In this document: piece by piece, positions 1 through 8,205 of the stretch
Position numbering within the stretch: position 1 is the first letter of the stretch
How the letters are laid out: the number at the start of each line of letters is the position of its first letter
Source of the DNA: Actinomadura geliboluensis
GTDB taxonomy: Bacteria; Actinomycetota; Actinomycetes; Streptosporangiales; Streptosporangiaceae
Assembly (NCBI RefSeq): GCF_005889745.1
Contig: NZ_VCKZ01000005.1
Span: forward strand, 1 to 64,000
Length of the DNA: 64,000 bases
Direction: 5' to 3'
Notes under the pieces: model-generated
Database searches by the model: none
What the model was told of the DNA's origin: nothing
The model's input: only the letters and a program-made list of their open reading frames with translations
Made by a program: the position numbers and the translations under genes

Positions 1-23
1 GCGACGGGGGATGGGGGCACTGC

Positions 24-302
24 GTGACCGTCGACCTGTACAGCTGGGACGTGCGGAGCGGCGACGGGACGCGCGCCGGTCCCGGAGGGGTCAGCGGCGA
101 CCGGGCCCGCGCGCTGGAGGCCCTGGTCGCGGCGCTGCGGGCGGAACCGCCGGGCGCTCGGGGGTCGCTGTGGGCCGTCCGCCTCGGGCTGCGGCGGAAC
201 CCGGAGTACGACTACGCGGGCCTCCTGGCCACCGGCGTCCGCGATCCCGATTCCGGCGCGGTCACCGTTGAGGGTCTTCTGCCGGATTCGACGATTCGGT
301 AG
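24..302 (+). CDS. Hypothetical small protein (92 aa)
   Basis: I do not recognise this protein. It is an uninterrupted frame with strong G/C preference in the third codon position, opening with GTG and ending with TAG. It is acidic to neutral, has no membrane segment or signal peptide, and contains a YDYAG motif near residue 65. No stop codon precedes it in frame inside the window, so the true start could lie upstream of base 1. Its last 41 bases overlap the 3' end of the convergent phosphatase gene. A purine-rich stretch 7-11 bases before the GTG could serve as a weak ribosome binding site. Function unknown. Confidence 0.5.
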   Translation: MTVDLYSWDVRSGDGTRAGPGGVSGDRARALEALVAALRAEPPGARGSLWAVRLGLRRNPEYDYAGLLATGVRDPDSGAVTVEGLLPDSTIR

Positions 303-1434
303 TCGCGCTTGTGGCGGCTTTTCTGTGGAGGATGAGAAGCGCCGTGTCGTCCGCCAATCTGCCGCGCGTGTACTCCTGCAACTCGTGGCGGACGGTCGGG
401 GCGATGTCCTCGGCGGGGACGCCCTTCCACGAGGCCACTCGCTCTTCCAGCGGGTAGAAGGCGCCGGCCGGATTCCGGGCCTCGGTGACGCCGTCGGTGC
501 ACAGCAGAAGTGTGGAGCCGTACGGAAAGTCGAACCATTTGACGGGGCGCGGTTCGCCGCTGAGCGAGGCGAGCCCGAGTGGTACGGAGGCTTCGCCGAG
601 CGGCACCCGGCCGGTGCGCTCCTCGTCGATGAGGTAGGGCGGGATGTGGCCGCAGTTGATGGCCTGGACCTTGGTCTCCGCGCCGACGCCCAGGACGAAC
701 GCGGTGACGAAGCGCTCCTCCTCGCCCGTCTGGACGGCGAAGGAGTTGTGCCGCAGCACCGACTCCTCGAGTGCCGCCACGACGCCGCCGAGGGTGGGCT
801 CCGCCAGCGCCGCCTCGCGGAAGGAGCTGAGCACCGAGAACGCCGTGCTGATCGCGGGCAGCCCCTTGCCCTGGACGTCGGCGATGAACGCGCGGCTGCC
901 GTAGGGCGTGGCCACGACCTCGTAGACGTCGCCGCCGACCAGGCTGTCCTCCTCGACCGGTTCGTACAGGCCGTGGACCGTGAGCTCGCCGGTGGTGAGG
1001 GGGAACGGGCGCAGGATCTGGCGCTGCAGGGCCGCCGCGGCGGAGCGCAGCCGGGTGATCTCTCCTTCCCGGAGGACGCGCCGCGCCGCCTGGGCCACGC
1101 TCAGCCCGTTCAGCGCGACGGCGAAGACGAGGACGCTCGCGTTCGCCGCCGGGGTGCCGAGCGGGCTGCGGATGAGGGAGCCGGCGATGACCAGGGTCGC
1201 CCACGCGGACGCGACCGCGGTCTGCCGGACCGTTCCCCGCCCGGAGATCAGGGTCGGCAGGAAGACCAGGAAGGGGGCGAGGCCGGTCTCCCGGCTGAGC
1301 ACGACGCCGGTGATCGCGAGGGCCGCCGTGATCCCCACGAGCCAGAGCACCACGGCCGGCCAGCTGAGCGGCGCGGCGCGCCCGCTCCGCCTCGGGGCGG
1401 CGGCCGGGCCGCCCGGATCGTTCGAGACGCGCAC
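262..1434 (-). CDS. SpoIIE/PP2C-type serine phosphatase, membrane-anchored
   Basis: A 390-aa protein with about three or four hydrophobic segments in residues 20-125 followed by a PPM/SpoIIE phosphatase domain. The metal-binding motifs are visible: GGDVYEV, ADVQGKG, GHIPPYL, CTDGVTEARN and the final LADDTALLIL. Such enzymes dephosphorylate anti-sigma-factor antagonists or similar regulators in a Mn/Mg-dependent way. Here the N-terminal region would place the domain on the inner face of the membrane. The start is GTG at 1434 behind a GGGAGCGAAGG ribosome binding site. No anti-sigma kinase or antagonist gene is adjacent, so its partner is unknown. Tail-to-tail overlap with the small ORF at 24-302 is unusual but both frames look coding. 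Confidence 0.85.
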   Translation of the reverse strand: MRVSNDPGGPAAAPRRSGRAAPLSWPAVVLWLVGITAALAITGVVLSRETGLAPFLVFLPTLISGRGTVRQTAVASAWATLVIAGSLIRSPLGTPAANASVLVFAVALNGLSVAQAARRVLREGEITRLRSAAAALQRQILRPFPLTTGELTVHGLYEPVEEDSLVGGDVYEVVATPYGSRAFIADVQGKGLPAISTAFSVLSSFREAALAEPTLGGVVAALEESVLRHNSFAVQTGEEERFVTAFVLGVGAETKVQAINCGHIPPYLIDEERTGRVPLGEASVPLGLASLSGEPRPVKWFDFPYGSTLLLCTDGVTEARNPAGAFYPLEERVASWKGVPAEDIAPTVRHELQEYTRGRLADDTALLILHRKAATSATTESSNPAEDPQR

Positions 1435-1530
1435 CCTTCGCTCCCGCCGGAACCGTCATTCCTGTGATCATTAGAACACGGACCGTGGCGGCGGTGTGCG
1501 GGGGCGTCGCGCGCCGGGGGAGCCGGGGCA

Positions 1531-1580
1531 TTGACGCGCGTCCGCCGTGAATCATACATTCATCCATCATCTGTATGAAT
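1531..1580 (+). promoter_or_regulatory. Putative promoter with overlapping operator for the flavin oxidoreductase operon
   Basis: A TTGACG -35 (1531-1536) and TACATT -10 (1555-1560) are separated by 18 bases. Two nested inverted repeats overlap the -10: CATACA (1553-1558) with TGTATG (1572-1577), and ATTCAT (1558-1563) with ATGAAT (1575-1580). This is a plausible repressor site for the TetR protein encoded third in the same operon; the link is inference. Confidence 0.45.
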
Positions 1581-1590
1581 GGAGGTTCGG

Positions 1591-3135
1591 ATGCGCGGAC
1601 GGACGGCCGTGGTGCTCGGCGGCAGCGTGGCGGGGCTGTGCGCCGCGGGGGTGCTCGCGCGGCACTTCGACGAGGTGGTCGTCCTGGAGCGGGACCGGAT
1701 CCCGCCGGACGCGGAGCACCGCAGGGGCGTCCCGCAGAGCAAGCATCCGCACTTCCTGCTCAACTCCGGCCGCCGCGCGATCGGCGAGATCTTCCCCGGG
1801 TTCGAGGAGGCCCTGATCGCCGCCGGCGGGATGCGGCTGATGCCGTCGATGGACGCCGCGTACTGCGAGAACGACGGCTGGGCGCCGCGCAAGTCGGGCT
1901 CGATGACGATGGTCTACGGCTCCCGGCTGCTCATCGAGCGGGTCCTGCGGGACAAGGTCCGCGAGCTGCCGGCCATCCGGATCCGCGAGGGCGCGACCGT
2001 CACCGGGCTCCGCTCGACCGGCGGCGGCACCGCGCGCGGGCGCGTCGAGGGCGTCGAGTACCGCGCCGACGACCGCGCCGGCGATCGTGCCGACGGCGAG
2101 GGCGCCGGCGACGAGTACCTCGCCGCCGACCTGGTCGTGGACGCGCTCGGACGCGGGTCCTCGGTCGTCGACTGGCTCCGCGAGGCGGGCTGGCCCGCGC
2201 CGCCCGAGCGGACCCTCGACGCCAAGGTCACCTACACCTCGCGGTGGTACGACCTGCCGCCCGCCGGCCGGCGGCCGGAGTCGTGGTGGTGGAGGCACCT
2301 GGTCATCACGCCGACGCAGGACACCGGCAGCCACCCCGAGGAGCACGAGTTCCTCAGCAACTTCTTCCCGATCGAGGGCGACCGGGCCATCGTGTGCATG
2401 GGGTCGTGGGGCATCAAGATGCCGAGCAGGACGGACGCGTTCGAGGCGGCCGTGGACCGCGTGCGCGCCCCGGCCTTCGGGCGGGCGGCCCGCGCGTGCA
2501 CGCCGGTCTCCGAGGTCCACCTGACCCGTTCCACCGGCAACCGGTGGCGCCGCTTCGACCTGCTCGGCACGCCCCCGGCCGGGCTCGTCTGCGTCGGCGA
2601 CTCGATCTGCGCCTTCAACCCGTTCTACGCCCAGGGCATGAGCTCGGCCGCCCGCTCCGCGCTCATCCTCGGCGCGGTGCTGCGCCGCCGCGACGCCCTC
2701 GACCACGCCTTCTTCCGCGAGTTCCTCGGCCTCCAGAAGAAGTCCCTCGACGTGCCGTGGATGCTCGCGATGGCCCGCGACCAGGCCTACGACTTCGCGA
2801 CCGGGACCGAGGTCGCCGCGCCCTGGCGGCGCAGGCTGACCGCCCGCTTCAGCTGGCCGGTGTTCAACGCCATCACCGCCGCCGGACGCGAGGACGCCTA
2901 CGTCGAGCGGACGTTCGCGCAGGTGTTCAACCTGGACCGGTCGCTCCGGGAGATGGCCGCCGACCCCCGGTTCTGGTTCGGGATCGTCCGCTACCAGGTG
3001 CGCCGGCGGCTCGGCCGCACGGTCGTCCCCGGCGGGTTCGACGAGCGCGAGGACCCGCCCGGCACCGACTTCACCGGGTACACCGGCCGGCCCGCGGCGG
3101 CGGGCCCCGACCGCGGCGACCTCGTCGGCGCGTGA
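1591..3135 (+). CDS. FAD-dependent oxidoreductase (PHBH-like fold)
   Basis: A 514-aa flavoprotein. The N-terminal dinucleotide-binding motif GGSVAGLCAAGVLA (about residues 9-22) is followed by a V-V-V-L-E-R-D strand end. The second FAD motif CVGDSICAFNPFYAQGMSSA lies near residue 340, as in aromatic-ring hydroxylases and halogenase-like flavoenzymes. The best start is ATG 1591, because GGAGG at 1581-1585 is correctly spaced; ATG 1579 is in frame but lacks a site. It is first in an operon with a polytopic membrane protein (15 bp downstream) and a TetR regulator, so it probably hydroxylates or oxidises a hydrophobic substrate controlled by that regulator. Substrate unknown. Confidence 0.85.
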   Translation: MRGRTAVVLGGSVAGLCAAGVLARHFDEVVVLERDRIPPDAEHRRGVPQSKHPHFLLNSGRRAIGEIFPGFEEALIAAGGMRLMPSMDAAYCENDGWAPRKSGSMTMVYGSRLLIERVLRDKVRELPAIRIREGATVTGLRSTGGGTARGRVEGVEYRADDRAGDRADGEGAGDEYLAADLVVDALGRGSSVVDWLREAGWPAPPERTLDAKVTYTSRWYDLPPAGRRPESWWWRHLVITPTQDTGSHPEEHEFLSNFFPIEGDRAIVCMGSWGIKMPSRTDAFEAAVDRVRAPAFGRAARACTPVSEVHLTRSTGNRWRRFDLLGTPPAGLVCVGDSICAFNPFYAQGMSSAARSALILGAVLRRRDALDHAFFREFLGLQKKSLDVPWMLAMARDQAYDFATGTEVAAPWRRRLTARFSWPVFNAITAAGREDAYVERTFAQVFNLDRSLREMAADPRFWFGIVRYQVRRRLGRTVVPGGFDEREDPPGTDFTGYTGRPAAAGPDRGDLVGA

Positions 3136-3149
3136 GCGGAGGACGAGCG

Positions 3150-4280
3150 ATGGACAGCACCTGCGACGCGGTGGCCGAGCGCATCGCCGGCGGGCTGGGC
3201 TTCTCCTGCCGCGACGCCCACCCGTTCATGACCGTCCGCGACCCGTTCGGCCTGGAGAACGGCACGATGCCGGTCCTGGAGCTGCTCATCGTCGGCGGCG
3301 CGGTGTTCGCCCTCGTCCACGCGTGGCGGCGGTGGAGGCGCGACGGCGACCCGGTCAACCTCTCGCTGTGGACCGCCTCGGTGGTGTACCTGGCCGTGAT
3401 CGAGCCGCCGCTCTACTTCCCGGGCTGGTTCGGCCTCCAGGAGCACGTCGGGTTCATCTTCTCCCACAACGTGTTCACCGTGCAGTTCATGTACGACCGG
3501 CTGCCGCTCTACATCATCGCCTTCTACCCGGCGCTGTCGCAGCTGGCCTACGAGCTGGTCCGGGCCCTCGGCGTGTTCGCGCGGCGCGGCCCGCTGGCGG
3601 GAGCGGTCGCGGTCGCGTTCGCCTGCCAGGTCTTCTACGAGGTCTTCGACCACCTGGGCCCGCAGCTGAAGTGGTGGGCGTGGAACCCCGGGAACGAGAT
3701 GATCAACCAGCCGGCGCTCGCGTCGGTGCCGATGAACAGCATGCTGCTGTTCGCCTCGGTCTCCTTCGGCGCGATGACCTACCTCGTGGTCCGCCTGACC
3801 GGGCCGAGGGAGGGCCGCTCCGCGCTCGGCGGCGCGCAGGTCGGCTGGCGGTCGGCCGTCGCGGGCGCGGTGACCCCGCTGGCGATGATCGTCGTGAGCG
3901 CGCCCAGCGGCGCCTTCCGGGGCGAGGACCAGCTCGGGATCCAGCGCGCCATCCTCGGCGCCGAGCTGGCCGTGGTCTGGGTCGCCGGGCTGCTGCTGCT
4001 CGCGGACGCCCTGCGCGCGCCGCGCGGGGGAGCGGTGCCGCCGGTGGCGTCGCCGCTGTTCGTGCGGGTCTATCCGGCGCTCTACCTCGGCGTCCTCGCC
4101 GTCCTCTGGCTGGTCGCCATGCCCGCGTACCTCGCGTCGGACGGCGGCGTCACCGAGCAGGGCACGCCGGTCGGCAGCCTCTGGTACGTCGTGCTGTGCG
4201 CCGTCGCCGCGGCCGGGCTCATCGGCGCCGCGCTGCGCGCCGTCGCGGCGCGCCCGGCCGCGGAGCCTGTGGGATCCTGA
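3150..4280 (+). CDS. Polytopic membrane protein, operon partner of the flavin oxidoreductase
   Basis: A 376-aa integral membrane protein with about nine hydrophobic segments spread from residue 33 to the C-terminus. Conserved-looking loops include IEPPLYFPGWFG, FSHNVF and WWAWNPGNE, rich in Trp, Pro and His, which may form a polar or metal-binding pocket within the membrane. The ATG at 3150 follows a GGAGGACG ribosome binding site that overlaps the stop of the upstream gene region. I do not recognise a characterised family. Co-transcription with a flavoenzyme and a TetR regulator suggests a membrane enzyme (for example a desaturase- or carotenoid-type partner) or an exporter of the product. 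Both roles are inference. Confidence 0.75.
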   Translation: MDSTCDAVAERIAGGLGFSCRDAHPFMTVRDPFGLENGTMPVLELLIVGGAVFALVHAWRRWRRDGDPVNLSLWTASVVYLAVIEPPLYFPGWFGLQEHVGFIFSHNVFTVQFMYDRLPLYIIAFYPALSQLAYELVRALGVFARRGPLAGAVAVAFACQVFYEVFDHLGPQLKWWAWNPGNEMINQPALASVPMNSMLLFASVSFGAMTYLVVRLTGPREGRSALGGAQVGWRSAVAGAVTPLAMIVVSAPSGAFRGEDQLGIQRAILGAELAVVWVAGLLLLADALRAPRGGAVPPVASPLFVRVYPALYLGVLAVLWLVAMPAYLASDGGVTEQGTPVGSLWYVVLCAVAAAGLIGAALRAVAARPAAEPVGS

Positions 4281-4284
4281 TGCG

Positions 4285-4899
4285 ATGGCGCACCACGGCT
4301 GGGGAGGCAGCCCTCCCGCATCGGACGCCGAGGCCCGTCAGCGCATCGTCGACGCCACCGCCCGCTGCGTCGACCGGCACGGCGCCGCGAAGACGACCCT
4401 GACCGACGTCGCGAACGAGCTCGGCGTCACCCGGCAGACCGTCTACCGCCACTTCGCCCGGGTCGGCGACATCATCGGCGAGGTCGCGGCGCAGGGCGCG
4501 GAGGCGTTCGTCGACCGGCTGATCGCCCACGTCCAGGGCATCGGGGACCCGGCCGAGGCCGTGGTCGAGGGCATGGTCTTCTGCGTGCGGACGATCCCGG
4601 CGGAGCCGCGGCTGAGCCTGGTGCTGCAGCTGGCGGACTCCGGCGCCCTCGGCCGCGGCGCGATCACCGCGGACGTGATCGCCTACGGCGCCCGGATGCT
4701 GCGGCGCTACCCCGTGGACTGGGCGGCCGCCGGCGTGGAAGACGGCGACCTCGACGGCCTCGCCGAGATCATCCTGCGGCTGCTGACGTCGCTGCTGCAG
4801 CACCCGAGCGGGCCGCCGCGGGACGAGGCCGAGCTGCGCGCCTTCCTCGGCCGCTGGCTGGCCCCCGCGCTGCGGCGGCCGGTGCCCGCCGGGCGCTGA
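4285..4899 (+). CDS. TetR family transcriptional regulator
   Basis: A 204-aa protein with an N-terminal TetR helix-turn-helix: RQRIVDATARC (helix 1), LTDVANELGVTRQTVYRHF (helices 2-4, about residues 33-52). The remainder is helical ligand-binding domain. The start codon lies 4 bases after the stop of the membrane-protein gene, so it is the third gene of that operon. It most likely represses the operon through the inverted repeats at 1553-1580, a standard autoregulatory layout. The C-terminal domain offers no clear ligand clue. The gene is convergent with the MarR gene, with only 8 bases between stop codons. Confidence 0.85.
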   Translation: MAHHGWGGSPPASDAEARQRIVDATARCVDRHGAAKTTLTDVANELGVTRQTVYRHFARVGDIIGEVAAQGAEAFVDRLIAHVQGIGDPAEAVVEGMVFCVRTIPAEPRLSLVLQLADSGALGRGAITADVIAYGARMLRRYPVDWAAAGVEDGDLDGLAEIILRLLTSLLQHPSGPPRDEAELRAFLGRWLAPALRRPVPAGR

Positions 4900-4907
4900 G
4901 CGGGGCG

Positions 4908-5390
4908 TCACCCGGCCGCGCCGTCCTGGTCGGTGAGCCGTGCCGTGGCGTCCCGCTGGACGGCGGTGACGCGGCGCAGGAAGTCGAGGATCAGCGCGAG
5001 CTCGTCGTCGCCGTAGGCGGCGTACATCTCGTCCAGGCCGCGGACGAAGTCGGCGAACAGCTCGGCGAACGCCTGGACGCGGGACGGGTCGATCTCCACG
5101 ATCACCCGCCGCCGGTCGCCCTCGTCGCGGACCCGGCGGACGAACCCCTTGGCCTGCAGCCGGTCGATCAGGCCGCTGACCGAGGCCGGGGCCAGGCCGG
5201 AGTGCCGCGCGAGGTCGCCCGCGGTGAGCGGGCCGAGCCGCTGCAGCAGGTCCAGCGCCTTCTCCTCGGTCATGCCGAGGCCCATCCGCGCGCTGAGCGC
5301 CGAGTGGTACATCACCGTGGCGTTGCTCTGCTCGCGGCCCGCCTGCCCCAGCGCCGCGAGCAGCTCCTCCCGACGATCCGATCTTGACAC
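4908..5390 (-). CDS. MarR family transcriptional regulator
   Basis: A 160-aa winged-helix protein. Central residues carry the MarR pattern: LTAGDLARHSGLAPASVSGLIDRLQAKGFV (recognition helix) followed by the wing RRVRDEGDRRRVIVEI. An ATG farther upstream is in frame but would run through the promoter and operator. GTG at 5390 is preceded by a GGAGAGG site and gives the usual family length. The gene is divergent from a flavin monooxygenase and separated from it by 65 bases that contain a near-perfect inverted repeat. MarR proteins of this layout usually repress both genes until a phenolic or aromatic ligand releases them; the ligand here is unknown. Confidence 0.85.
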   Translation of the reverse strand: MSRSDRREELLAALGQAGREQSNATVMYHSALSARMGLGMTEEKALDLLQRLGPLTAGDLARHSGLAPASVSGLIDRLQAKGFVRRVRDEGDRRRVIVEIDPSRVQAFAELFADFVRGLDEMYAAYGDDELALILDFLRRVTAVQRDATARLTDQDGAAG

Positions 5391-5412
5391 CCGGTACGCC
5401 TCTCCATATATT
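5384..5412 (+). promoter_or_regulatory. Near-consensus promoter of the monooxygenase gene
   Basis: TTGACA (5384-5389) and TATATT (5407-5412) are spaced by exactly 17 bases, an unusually good sigma-70-type promoter for this GC-rich DNA. The -35 overlaps the first codons of the divergent marR-type gene. The -10 runs into the operator, so repressor binding would block transcription initiation near 5419. Confidence 0.7.
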
Positions 5413-5431
5413 TCGTTCGGACGAACTAAAT
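5410..5431. promoter_or_regulatory. MarR-type operator (22-bp inverted repeat)
   Basis: Arms ATTTCGTTCG (5410-5419) and CGAACTAAAT (5422-5431) are inverted repeats with one mismatch pair, centred on GA at 5420-5421. The site covers the -10 to +1 region of the monooxygenase promoter and sits just upstream of the divergent MarR gene. That is the expected place for an autoregulatory MarR operator. Confidence 0.65.
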
Positions 5432-5455
5432 AATACCACGACGGGAGGCCCGGAC

Positions 5456-6655
5456 ATGGGGCGCACGGCACTGATCATCGGCTGCGGCATCGGCGGACCC
5501 GCGATCGCCATGGCGCTGCGGCGCGTCGGCATCGACGCGGTCGTCTACGAGGCGTACGCGAAGGCGGCGGACGACGTCGGCTCCTTCCTGAACATCGCCT
5601 CGAACGGGCTGGACGCGCTGCGCGTCCTGGACGCCCACGAAGCCGTCATGGCCGCGGGCGTCCGCACGCCCCGGATGGTCATGTGGAGCGGCACCGGCAA
5701 GCGGCTCGGCGAGGTCGCCAACGGGCTGCGCCTGGCCGACGGCACCGAGAGCCACACCGTCCAGCGCGCCGACCTGTACCGGATCGTCCGCGACGAGGCC
5801 GCGGCGCGCGGCATCCCCATCGAGTACGGCAAGGAGCTGGTGGCGATCGAGGAGGCCGGCGACGCGGTGACCGCCCGGTTCGCCGACGGCACCGAGGCGA
5901 CCGGGGACCTGCTGATCGGGGCCGACGGCGTCCACTCGACGACCCGCGCCCTGCTCGACCCGGCCGCGCCGGAGGCCCGCTACACCGGGCTGCTCAGCTT
6001 CGGCGGCATCGTCGACGACCCCGGCGCCGAGGCCGACCCCGGCGCGTACCACATGGTGTTCGGCAAGCGGGCCTTCTTCGGCCACACCGTGGACGAGCAG
6101 GGCCGGACCTGGTGGTTCGCCAACCTGCCCCACCGGGACGCGCCGACCCGGGAGTCGCTCGCCGCGACGTCCGCCGAGAGCTGGAAGCGGGCCCTGGTCG
6201 AGGCGCTGCGAGGCGACGCCAACCGGTCGGCCGAGATCGTCGAGATGAGCCCGGCCGGGCCAGCCCTGCCCGTCTACGACCTGCCGCCGGTCCCGGTGTG
6301 GCACCGCGGCCGGACGGTGCTGACCGGGGACGCCGCCCACGCCACCTCGCCGAGCTCCGGGCAGGGCGCCTCGCTGGCCGTCGAGGACGCGCTGGTCCTG
6401 GCCAAGTGCCTGCGCGACCTGCCCGGCCACGCGGAGGCGTTCGCCCGGTTCGAGGCGCTGCGCCGCCCCCGCGCCGAGCGGGTCGTCGCCTACTCGGCCA
6501 AGATCAGCAGCAGCAAGGCCGCCGGCCCCGTCGCCCGGGTCTTCCGAGACCTGATGATGCCGGTCTTCCTGAAGAAGTCGGCGAGCGCCGAGTCGCTCGC
6601 CTGGATGTACCGCCACCACATCGACTGGGACGAGCCGGTCGCCCGGGCGGCCTGA
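5456..6655 (+). CDS. FAD-dependent monooxygenase (aromatic hydroxylase type)
   Basis: A 399-aa group A flavin monooxygenase. Motifs are GCGIGGPAIAMALR (residues 9-22, FAD ADP moiety), a DG motif in GADGVHSTTR (about residues 160-169) and LTGDAAHATSPSSGQGASLA (about 287-306, FAD ribityl site). Enzymes of this type use NAD(P)H and O2 to hydroxylate aromatic or polyketide rings in the cytoplasm. The start ATG 5456 follows GGGAGG at the right spacing. It is divergent from a MarR regulator and ends before a strong hairpin. The layout suggests a ligand-inducible detoxification or catabolic hydroxylase; the substrate cannot be read from sequence. Confidence 0.87.
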   Translation: MGRTALIIGCGIGGPAIAMALRRVGIDAVVYEAYAKAADDVGSFLNIASNGLDALRVLDAHEAVMAAGVRTPRMVMWSGTGKRLGEVANGLRLADGTESHTVQRADLYRIVRDEAAARGIPIEYGKELVAIEEAGDAVTARFADGTEATGDLLIGADGVHSTTRALLDPAAPEARYTGLLSFGGIVDDPGAEADPGAYHMVFGKRAFFGHTVDEQGRTWWFANLPHRDAPTRESLAATSAESWKRALVEALRGDANRSAEIVEMSPAGPALPVYDLPPVPVWHRGRTVLTGDAAHATSPSSGQGASLAVEDALVLAKCLRDLPGHAEAFARFEALRRPRAERVVAYSAKISSSKAAGPVARVFRDLMMPVFLKKSASAESLAWMYRHHIDWDEPVARAA

Positions 6656-6671
6656 CCCCCGCGAAAGCGGA

Positions 6672-6697
6672 CGGGCGCGGCCACCCGGCCGCGCCCG
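6672..6697. terminator. Bidirectional hairpin terminator
   Basis: An 11-bp perfect stem, CGGGCGCGGCC (6672-6682) and GGCCGCGCCCG (6687-6697), with a four-base ACCC loop. It sits between convergent genes (stops at 6655 and 6711). There is no long T-tract, as is usual in actinomycetes. Confidence 0.7.
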
Positions 6698-6710
6698 AAC
6701 GCCGTGTCGG

Positions 6711-8174
6711 TCAGAGCGGGTACTGCGGCGGCTCGCCCCGCATGGTGATCCAGCGGGTCTCGGTGAACGCCTCGATGTTCGCCGCGGCGCCGCCGAAGCG
6801 GGAGCCGGTGCCGGAGGCCCGGACACCGCCGAACGGGGCGTTCGCCTCGTCGTTCACCGTCTGGTCGTTGATGTGGACGATCCCCGTCGGGATCTGCTCG
6901 GCGACGGCCAGGCCGCGCATCACGTCCCGGGTCACGATGCCGAGCGAGAGGCCGTAGTCGCTCGCGGCGGCCAGCTCCGCCGCCTCGGCCGCCGACGACA
7001 CGCGGGTCACCGGGGCGACCGGGCCGAAGACCTCGTCGGCGAACGCGGGCGCGGTCAGCGGGATGTCGGCCAGCACCGTCGGACGGTAGAACAGCTCCTC
7101 GTAGGTGCCGCCGGAGGCGAGCTTCGCGCCCTGCTCGACGCTCGCGGTGACCATGCCGTGGATCTTGTCGCGCTGGCCGGCGTCGATGACCGGGCCGAGC
7201 GCGACCTCGCCGCCCGCCGGGTCGCCGACCGCGAGCGCGCCGGCCTTGGCGGCGAGCCGCTCCACGAACTCGTCGTAGAGCCGGTCGGCGACCAGGTGGC
7301 GGCCGGTGGTCATGCAGATCTGGCCCTGGTGGAAGAACGAGCCCCAGGTGGCGAGGTTCACCGCCGCGTCGACGTCGGCGTCGTCCAGCACGAGCAGCGC
7401 GGAGTTGCCGCCGAGCTCCAGGTGGGCGCGCTTGAGGTGGCGGCCGGCCAGCTCGCCGATGCGGCGGCCGACCGGGGTGGATCCGGTGAAGGAGATGACC
7501 CGCACGTTCGGGTCGGTGATCAGCGCCTCGCCGGTGTCGGCGCCGCCGGGCAGCATCTGCAGGACGCCCGGCGGCAGCCCGGCCTCCTCGAACACGCGCG
7601 CCATCAGGGTGCCGCCGGTGACGGCGGTGCGCGGGTCGGGCTTGAGCAGCACGGCGTTGCCGAGCGCGAGCGCCGGCGCGACCGAGCGGATGCCGAGGAT
7701 GATCGGCACGTTGAACGGCGAGATCACCGCGACCACGCCGGCCGGCATGCGGCGCGCCATGGACAGCCGCGGCTCCTCCGACGGCAGCACCTCGCCGATC
7801 GCGCGGGACGGCAGCCCGGCCGCCTCGTAGCACTCCTCGGCCGCGACGTGCAGCGCGAACCCGGCCATGCCGGGGACCGCGCCGACCTCGCGGACGTTCC
7901 AGCCGCTGATCTCCTCGGCGTGCCGCTGCCACAGGTCGCCGGCCCGGCGCAGCACGGCGGCGCGGGCGGTGTGCGGCAGCGCCGCCCACTCCCGCTGCGC
8001 CGCGGCGGCGCTCGCGGCGGCCTCGGCGACGTCCGCGGGGGAGGCCTGCCCCATCCGGCCGAGCTCGGCGCCGGTCGCGGGCTCGACCACGGCGTAGTCG
8101 CCGCCGTGCGCCGCCGTCCACGCACCGTTCTTGAAGATCTTTCCCTGCCAGTCGACGCTGTCGAGCAGTCCCAC
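6711..8174 (-). CDS. Aldehyde dehydrogenase, benzaldehyde dehydrogenase type
   Basis: A 487-aa NAD(P)-dependent aldehyde dehydrogenase. Visible are ISPFNVPIILG (near 151, cofactor region), FTGSTPVGRRIG (229-240), the general base Glu253 in HLELGGNSA, and the nucleophile Cys287 in GQICMTT. The C-terminal block GIVHINDQTVNDEANAPFGG is typical of benzaldehyde/salicylaldehyde-type members. It would oxidise an aldehyde to the acid in the cytoplasm. It is the last gene of the long minus-strand operon starting near 15366, 31 bases after an alcohol dehydrogenase. The pair would therefore turn an (aryl) alcohol into a carboxylic acid. Exact substrate is inference. Confidence 0.9.
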   Translation of the reverse strand: MGLLDSVDWQGKIFKNGAWTAAHGGDYAVVEPATGAELGRMGQASPADVAEAAASAAAAQREWAALPHTARAAVLRRAGDLWQRHAEEISGWNVREVGAVPGMAGFALHVAAEECYEAAGLPSRAIGEVLPSEEPRLSMARRMPAGVVAVISPFNVPIILGIRSVAPALALGNAVLLKPDPRTAVTGGTLMARVFEEAGLPPGVLQMLPGGADTGEALITDPNVRVISFTGSTPVGRRIGELAGRHLKRAHLELGGNSALLVLDDADVDAAVNLATWGSFFHQGQICMTTGRHLVADRLYDEFVERLAAKAGALAVGDPAGGEVALGPVIDAGQRDKIHGMVTASVEQGAKLASGGTYEELFYRPTVLADIPLTAPAFADEVFGPVAPVTRVSSAAEAAELAAASDYGLSLGIVTRDVMRGLAVAEQIPTGIVHINDQTVNDEANAPFGGVRASGTGSRFGGAAANIEAFTETRWITMRGEPPQYPL

Positions 8175-8205
8175 GGGTGTCGTCCCTTCTTCGGTGGTTC
8201 GTGCC

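Noticed and set aside
24-302. The possibility that the small ORF is only a shadow of the phosphatase gene
   Set aside because: Most of it lies beyond the phosphatase stop and keeps strong GC3 bias, so I list it as a low-confidence gene instead.
1575-4280. A 901-codon frame covering both the flavoenzyme and the membrane protein
   Set aside because: Its first half is Arg-rich shadow of the flavoenzyme; the true protein begins at ATG 3150 with its own ribosome site.
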